8,593 bases of DNA from Candidatus Wallbacteria bacterium. Lineage in GTDB: Bacteria > Muiribacteriota > UBA6191 > JACPRK01. The stretch is from assembly GCA_016199905.1 (NCBI GenBank), contig JACQFU010000109.1, positions 1 through 8,593 of the forward strand, read 5' to 3'. The number at the start of each line of letters is the position of its first letter. The stretch's first letter is position 1. The notes beneath the pieces are model-generated. The model saw only the letters and a program-made list of their open reading frames with translations. It did not search any database and had not been told where the DNA came from. Position numbers and translations under genes: made by a program. Positions 4,981-8,593 of this stretch are shown piece by piece.

Positions 4981-6971
4981 AGAGGTTGTAGGCTGTACTT
5001 CCTCAACTCGGCCAGCTCTCGCTCGAAGCCGCCGGAGAGGATCGGGAATCGGCACCAACTGCGCGGATCGAGGTTCTCGTCGTCCAGGTGGAACGAGGGC
5101 GCGTACCGTTCGCGTTTCCACTGGTTGCGGCAAAAGAGCCGGAAGAACCTTTCAATCCAGAGGACCAGTTGTTCCTGCGAATAGCGCGGGAACTCCACCC
5201 GCATCCGCCGCAGGATCTCGATGGGAGTCTGCTTGTCGCGAATGGCCGCTCGCTCCACGGCGTCCAGCAGCTCGTAGGGCATCAGGTCGGCTTCGTCGGT
5301 CTGGTGCTGGCCCGCGGGACGCAGTTCGGCCGTCGGAGCTTGCGCGTTCACGGCGCCGAGCGCGGGGAAGGCGTGCAGCCCGCAAGGACCCTCTTGCTCC
5401 ATCCAGCGCAGCCACTGGCGCAGGTAGGCCTTGTCGATCCCGGCGATGGGACTCAAGCCGCCGCACGTGTCGCCGTCCATGGTCGCGTACCCGACTGCCG
5501 CCTCCGAGCGGTTGCTGGTGGAAAGCAACAAGGCCCGGTTCACGTTGGCCAGGAGCCAGACGCTTGGACCTCGTACGCGCGCCTGAATGTTCTGCAGCGC
5601 GACGTCGTCGGTATCCCAGGCGAGCGGGCGCCCCAGCCCCCCGGCGGCCAGCGTCACGTAGTCCTTCACCAGCCGCGCGACGTCCAGTTGCAGGAAACGC
5701 GCCCCGATCGCCACGGCCACGCCGCGCGCCGCGGAGAGCGTTACTTCGGAGCTGTTCTCCGTCGATTGATAGGCACAGGTGAGAAGCGCCCGCACCACCT
5801 CGAGCGGCCCGCCCGTATCGGCCAGGGCGCGCACGTGGCCCAGCTTCGAGGCGAAGCGCTTCGGGCCCAGCTCGGCCAGACCGAATTCCGCCATCAGGCT
5901 CACCAGGCAGCTCACTGCCGCCGAGTCGGCTCCGCCGCTGATGCTGACGACGAAGCCCTCGGAGCGGCTCTTCCTCATGTAGTCGAAGAGGCCCAGCGCG
6001 ACGGCGCGCGCGAACTCCTCCTCCTTCACGTGAGGCCCCAGCTCCCAGGCGGGTTGCTCGACGGCCGCCGAGTGAGGCTCCAGGTCGGGGAAGGCAAACG
6101 GGGCCTGAATGCACTCGGTCGGGTTGGCGTCGAGCTTGGGCTGAAAGCTCCCCGTCCGGGCCTGGCCCATCCGCGTCAGGTCGACGTCGATAACGCCCGT
6201 GGTGAGGACGAAGTCGGCGAAGGAAAACCGGCTGCCGAGCGCGACCATCTTCCCGCCGCTGGCGATGATGGCGCCGCCGTCGTAGATGATGCGGCCGGCC
6301 TCGTTGCCGAGCAAGTTGGAATAGACGTAGGTGACGCCGAAGGCGCGGGCGCCCTCCATGACGAACCGTTTTCGGACCTCGTGCTTTCCGAAGGCGAAGT
6401 GGCTGGCGCTGGGGTTGAGGATGAGGTCGACGCCACGCAGCGACAGGGTGCCGCCGGGCCGCTCGGCGACCCAGGCGTCCTCGCAGATCTCGAATCCGAT
6501 GCGGATGTCTCCGCAGTCGAAGTAGAGGTCGCCGAGAGGGTACTCCTGGCCGTTGACGTGAAGGAGGCCGTGACTGCCGTGGGGCCAGGGCTTGAACCAC
6601 CGGGGCTCGTAATGGATGCCGTCGCCGGCCAGGAAGCGCTTGGCGGGGAAGCCGAGGATCTTCCCGTCGCAGGCCAGGCAGGCCGTGTTGAAGAGCGCGT
6701 TCTGGAAAAGGACCGGCAGGCCCAGGCTGACGATCATGCCCCGGGTTTCGGGAAGGATTTCCTGGAGGATCTCCCAGGCCGTTTCGCGAGTGCCGCGAGA
6801 GTGGAAGGCGTCCTCGCAGCCGTAGCCGCTGATGCACATCTCGGGCAGGCAGAGGATGCTGACCCGTTCGGCGCGGGCGGCCTTGATGGCCGAAAGGATG
6901 TTGATCCTGTTGGCGTCCCAGGCCAGCGGAGTCTGGTTGAGGGCCGCGGCGCCGACTTTGAGGAGCTTCAC
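4977..6971 (-). CDS. nadE: Glutamine-dependent NAD+ synthetase
   Basis: A 664-residue two-domain enzyme that makes NAD+ from deamido-NAD, ATP and glutamine in the cytoplasm. The N-terminal nitrilase-type glutaminase domain (about 5-290) holds the Glu-Lys-Cys triad: Glu44 in LPEMCISGYGCEDAF, Lys111 in PAKRFLAGDG, and Cys163 in EICEDAW. The C-terminal synthetase domain (about 315-664) has the PPi-binding loop SGGADS (345-350), STSNRSEAAVGYATMDGD (484-501), and PTAELRP followed by QTDEADLMPYE (546-567). The length matches the large glutamine-dependent class (about 640-680). I chose GTG 6971 because the family conventionally begins a few residues before KVGAAALNQTPL. The frame stays open upstream, with an ATG at 7067 that would add 32 low-homology residues. 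No Shine-Dalgarno sequence precedes the GTG, but a promoter-like TATCCT lies six bases before it. It converges on the crotonase gene and is divergent from clpS. Confidence 0.95.
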   Translation of the reverse strand: MKLLKVGAAALNQTPLAWDANRINILSAIKAARAERVSILCLPEMCISGYGCEDAFHSRGTRETAWEILQEILPETRGMIVSLGLPVLFQNALFNTACLACDGKILGFPAKRFLAGDGIHYEPRWFKPWPHGSHGLLHVNGQEYPLGDLYFDCGDIRIGFEICEDAWVAERPGGTLSLRGVDLILNPSASHFAFGKHEVRKRFVMEGARAFGVTYVYSNLLGNEAGRIIYDGGAIIASGGKMVALGSRFSFADFVLTTGVIDVDLTRMGQARTGSFQPKLDANPTECIQAPFAFPDLEPHSAAVEQPAWELGPHVKEEEFARAVALGLFDYMRKSRSEGFVVSISGGADSAAVSCLVSLMAEFGLAELGPKRFASKLGHVRALADTGGPLEVVRALLTCAYQSTENSSEVTLSAARGVAVAIGARFLQLDVARLVKDYVTLAAGGLGRPLAWDTDDVALQNIQARVRGPSVWLLANVNRALLLSTSNRSEAAVGYATMDGDTCGGLSPIAGIDKAYLRQWLRWMEQEGPCGLHAFPALGAVNAQAPTAELRPAGQHQTDEADLMPYELLDAVERAAIRDKQTPIEILRRMRVEFPRYSQEQLVLWIERFFRLFCRNQWKRERYAPSFHLDDENLDPRSWCRFPILSGGFERELAELRKYSLQPL

Positions 6972-6977
6972 GATGCG

Positions 6978-7007
6978 AGGATAGCCGCATTCCGCGGCCT
7001 TCGACAA
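6978..7007 (-). promoter_or_regulatory. Candidate leaderless promoter of nadE
   Basis: On the minus strand TTGTCG (7007-7002, 4 of 6 to TTGACA) is separated by 18 bases from TATCCT (6983-6978, fits TANNNT). The GTG start at 6971 follows after six bases, about where transcription would begin. There is no Shine-Dalgarno sequence, so the mRNA may be leaderless. This would also argue against the upstream ATG at 7067. Prediction only. Confidence 0.35.
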
Positions 7008-7071
7008 GTCGGGCCGAACGGAACGGTTCGGCTGTCGTCTCTCCCCTGTCCCCCTTTTGTCATCCATGCAG

Positions 7072-7077
7072 TAGACT
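7072..7077 (+). promoter_or_regulatory. Candidate -10 element for clpS
   Basis: TAGACT lies nine bases before the clpS ATG, in a start region without a Shine-Dalgarno sequence (TGCTGGCAA before ATG). Hexamer and spacing are the same as before the DUF309 gene. No good -35 box is seen at 16-18 bases upstream. It may drive a very short-leader or leaderless clpS-clpA transcript. Confidence 0.3.
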
Positions 7078-7086
7078 TGCTGGCAA

Positions 7087-7413
7087 ATGGCGTCCGATTT
7101 TTCACGCTCGTCCGGGGAACAGAAGGGCGGCGTGGCGACGATTCCGAGGACTAAAACCCGGCGTCCCACCCAGTTCAAGGTGATGCTCCACAATGACGAC
7201 TTCACCACGATGGAGTTCGTCATCGACGTGTTGATGCGGTATTTCGAGAAGGACGCCACCGAGGCGACCCGGATCATGCTTCTGGTGCACTACACAGGAT
7301 GCGGGCTCGCCGGGATCTATCCCCGCGAGGTGGCGGAGACCAAGGTGTCCGAAGTGAGCGAGTACGCCGGCGCCAACGGCTTTCCGCTACGCTGTTCGAT
7401 GGAGCGAGAATGA
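7087..7413 (+). CDS. clpS: ATP-dependent Clp protease adaptor ClpS
   Basis: A 108-residue adaptor that binds N-degron residues and hands substrates to ClpA for degradation by ClpAP. After a basic, disordered N-terminal tail (1-28), which in the family enters the ClpA pore, comes the core fold QFKVMLHNDDFTTMEFV (29-45). Asn36, Asp37 and Asp38 match the residues that hold the substrate alpha-amino group, and Met42 matches the gatekeeper Met. His68 in LLVHYTG matches the second ligand residue. YPREVAETK (78-86) and FPLRCSMERE (99-108) complete the family signature. All binding residues are present, so a functional adaptor is expected. The C-terminal TGA overlaps the clpA ATG by four bases (ATGA), indicating translational coupling. 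ATG 7087 is the first start in frame. Confidence 0.95.
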   Translation: MASDFSRSSGEQKGGVATIPRTKTRRPTQFKVMLHNDDFTTMEFVIDVLMRYFEKDATEATRIMLLVHYTGCGLAGIYPREVAETKVSEVSEYAGANGFPLRCSMERE

Positions 7414-8593
7414 CCCCGGAACTGAGCCCCGAGCTGGAAGTCACGATTCAGGTCGCGATGAGCGAGGCCGCCCGGCGCGGCCACGAGCTGGCGACTCTGG
7501 AGCATCTGCTCTACGCGCTGGTGCTCGACGAGGAGACGCGCGACGTCCTGCGCCACGCCGGGGCCGACTTGGTGCGGCTCAAGAAGGACCTCGACCGCTT
7601 CCTGCGTGAGGAGCTGGCGCCGGCTTCGACCACCGGAGAGGTGCGACCCACCCTGGCATTCACGCGGGCCGTGCAGCGCGCCTCGATCCTGGTGGTCAGC
7701 TCCGGCAAGCGGTCGGTCACGGGCCCCCACGTGCTGGTGGCCCTCTACGCCGAGCCCGACAGCTACGCCGCGCAGCTGCTGGAGGAACAGGGCGTCACCA
7801 GGCTCGACATCCTCAACTACATCTCGCACCGCATCAGCAAGGTCCCCACTCCGGCACAGCCCCCGATCCCCGGCCACGAGAACCCCGAGGTGGCCCCGGC
7901 GGTGGGGGACCCGTTGGAGAGCTTCTGCATCGAGCTGGTGCACGAGGCGCAAGCGGGGCGAATCGATCCGCTCGTCGGGCGCGACAAGGAATTGCGCCGG
8001 ACCGTCGAGATCCTCGCGCGGCGGCGCAAGAACAACCCGATCCTGGTGGGCGATCCGGGTGTCGGCAAGACGGCGATCGTGGAGGGCCTGGCGCGCGCAA
8101 TCCACGAGAAGCGCGTGCCGCCGGTGCTGGCGCGAGCGACGATCTGGTCGCTCGACATGGGCGCGATGCTGGCGGGGACGCGCTTCCGCGGCGACTTCGA
8201 GGAGCGCATCAAGGGCGTGTTGAAGCGCATCGAAGAGACGCCCGGAGCCATTCTGTTCATCGACGAGATCCACACCGTCGTCGGCGCGGGCATCACCAAC
8301 GGCAGCTCGATGGACGTGTCGAATTTGCTGAAGCCGGCGTTGACTCGCGGCAAGGTGCGGTGCATCGGGTCGTCGACGTTCCAGGACTACCGCCAGCACC
8401 TGGAGCGCGACCGCGCGCTGGCACGCCGGTTCCAGAAAGTCGACGTCACCGAGCCCTCGGTCCGCGATACGGTGAAGATCCTCAAGGGGCTCCAGGGACA
8501 CTATGAGAGTTTCCACGGCGTGCGCTACACCGACCGCGCGATCCGCTCCGCGGCCGAGCTCGCCGCGCGCCACCTGCGGGAGCGGCTGCTGCC
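7410..8593 (+). CDS. clpA: ATP-dependent Clp protease ATPase subunit ClpA, N-terminal part
   Basis: An AAA+ unfoldase that threads substrates into ClpP. About 394 codons are present before the window ends, roughly half of a typical 750-residue ClpA. Residues 1 to about 145 are the Clp N-domain with its two repeats (for example RGHELATLEHLLYAL at 23-37), the ClpS docking site. A Pro-rich linker follows (about 145-165), then the first AAA+ module with PLVGRDKEL, Walker A GDPGVGKT (214-221), the pore-loop region around GTRFRGDFEERIK, Walker B LFIDE (282-286), and the arginine-finger region ALARRF (336-341). The pattern SSMDVSNLLKPAL and the ClpS partner favour ClpA over ClpB or ClpC. GGAG at 7401-7404, five bases before the ATG and inside clpS, serves as ribosome binding site. 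The second AAA+ module and the ClpP-binding loop lie beyond the edge. Confidence 0.95.
   Translation, partial: MTPELSPELEVTIQVAMSEAARRGHELATLEHLLYALVLDEETRDVLRHAGADLVRLKKDLDRFLREELAPASTTGEVRPTLAFTRAVQRASILVVSSGKRSVTGPHVLVALYAEPDSYAAQLLEEQGVTRLDILNYISHRISKVPTPAQPPIPGHENPEVAPAVGDPLESFCIELVHEAQAGRIDPLVGRDKELRRTVEILARRRKNNPILVGDPGVGKTAIVEGLARAIHEKRVPPVLARATIWSLDMGAMLAGTRFRGDFEERIKGVLKRIEETPGAILFIDEIHTVVGAGITNGSSMDVSNLLKPALTRGKVRCIGSSTFQDYRQHLERDRALARRFQKVDVTEPSVRDTVKILKGLQGHYESFHGVRYTDRAIRSAAELAARHLRERLL

Noticed and set aside
7057..7062. TTGTCA as a -35 box for clpS
   Set aside because: It is only nine bases from the candidate -10 TAGACT, far short of the usual 16-18.
5088..7154. Long plus-strand open frame (688 codons) opposite nadE
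   Set aside because: nadE on the other strand has all its catalytic motifs. The plus-strand translation has no recognisable domain and extends into the clpS start.
7317..8573. Minus-strand open frame (418 codons) opposite clpS/clpA
   Set aside because: It is Arg/His/Asp-rich with no motif, and the plus strand carries Walker A, Walker B and the arginine-finger region of ClpA.

Overview
This is a compact stretch of GC-rich bacterial chromosome with eight real genes. Two are cut by the window edges and one is broken by a frameshift. The products imply a Gram-negative cell with an LPS-bearing outer membrane: a TolC-type outer-membrane channel and a Kdo transferase that acts on lipid A. Together with the two-domain glutamine-dependent NAD synthetase and a ClpS-ClpA pair, the content would suit an Acidobacteriota-like or deltaproteobacterial-type genome. 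That lineage is inferred from style and gene content and is not proven.

Layout. On the minus strand, reading from about 4113 down to 1, lies a likely five-gene run: a DUF309 protein, the Kdo transferase gene waaA/kdtA, a GT4 glycosyltransferase, a small membrane-anchored HEAT-repeat protein, and a TolC-family protein that runs off the left edge. In waaA the N-terminal part (start 3684) and the C-terminal part are in different frames, with the break near 2943-2952. The C-terminal part continues without a stop into the GT4 domain, so the locus reads as a frameshifted WaaA-GT4 fusion. On the plus strand an enoyl-CoA hydratase/isomerase-family gene (4213-4980) follows a strong ribosome binding site. 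It converges on nadE (minus, 4977-6971), and the two stop codons share the palindrome CTAG. nadE is divergent from clpS (7087-7413), which overlaps clpA (from 7410, cut at the right edge) by the classic ATGA.

How the genes work together. The minus-strand run is a cell-envelope block: Kdo addition to lipid A, a further sugar transfer, and an outer-membrane export channel. ClpS delivers N-degron substrates to the ClpA unfoldase, which works with ClpP (not in the window). NadE makes NAD+ from deamido-NAD. The crotonase-fold protein has no pathway partner here.

I see no mobile element, CRISPR array, tRNA or rRNA, and no convincing novel defence or biosynthetic system. The points worth a second look are the WaaA-GT4 fusion with its frameshift, possible leaderless promoters with a repeated TAGACT-N9-ATG arrangement, and the unusual active site of the crotonase protein. 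No gene-free stretch exceeds about 115 bases.
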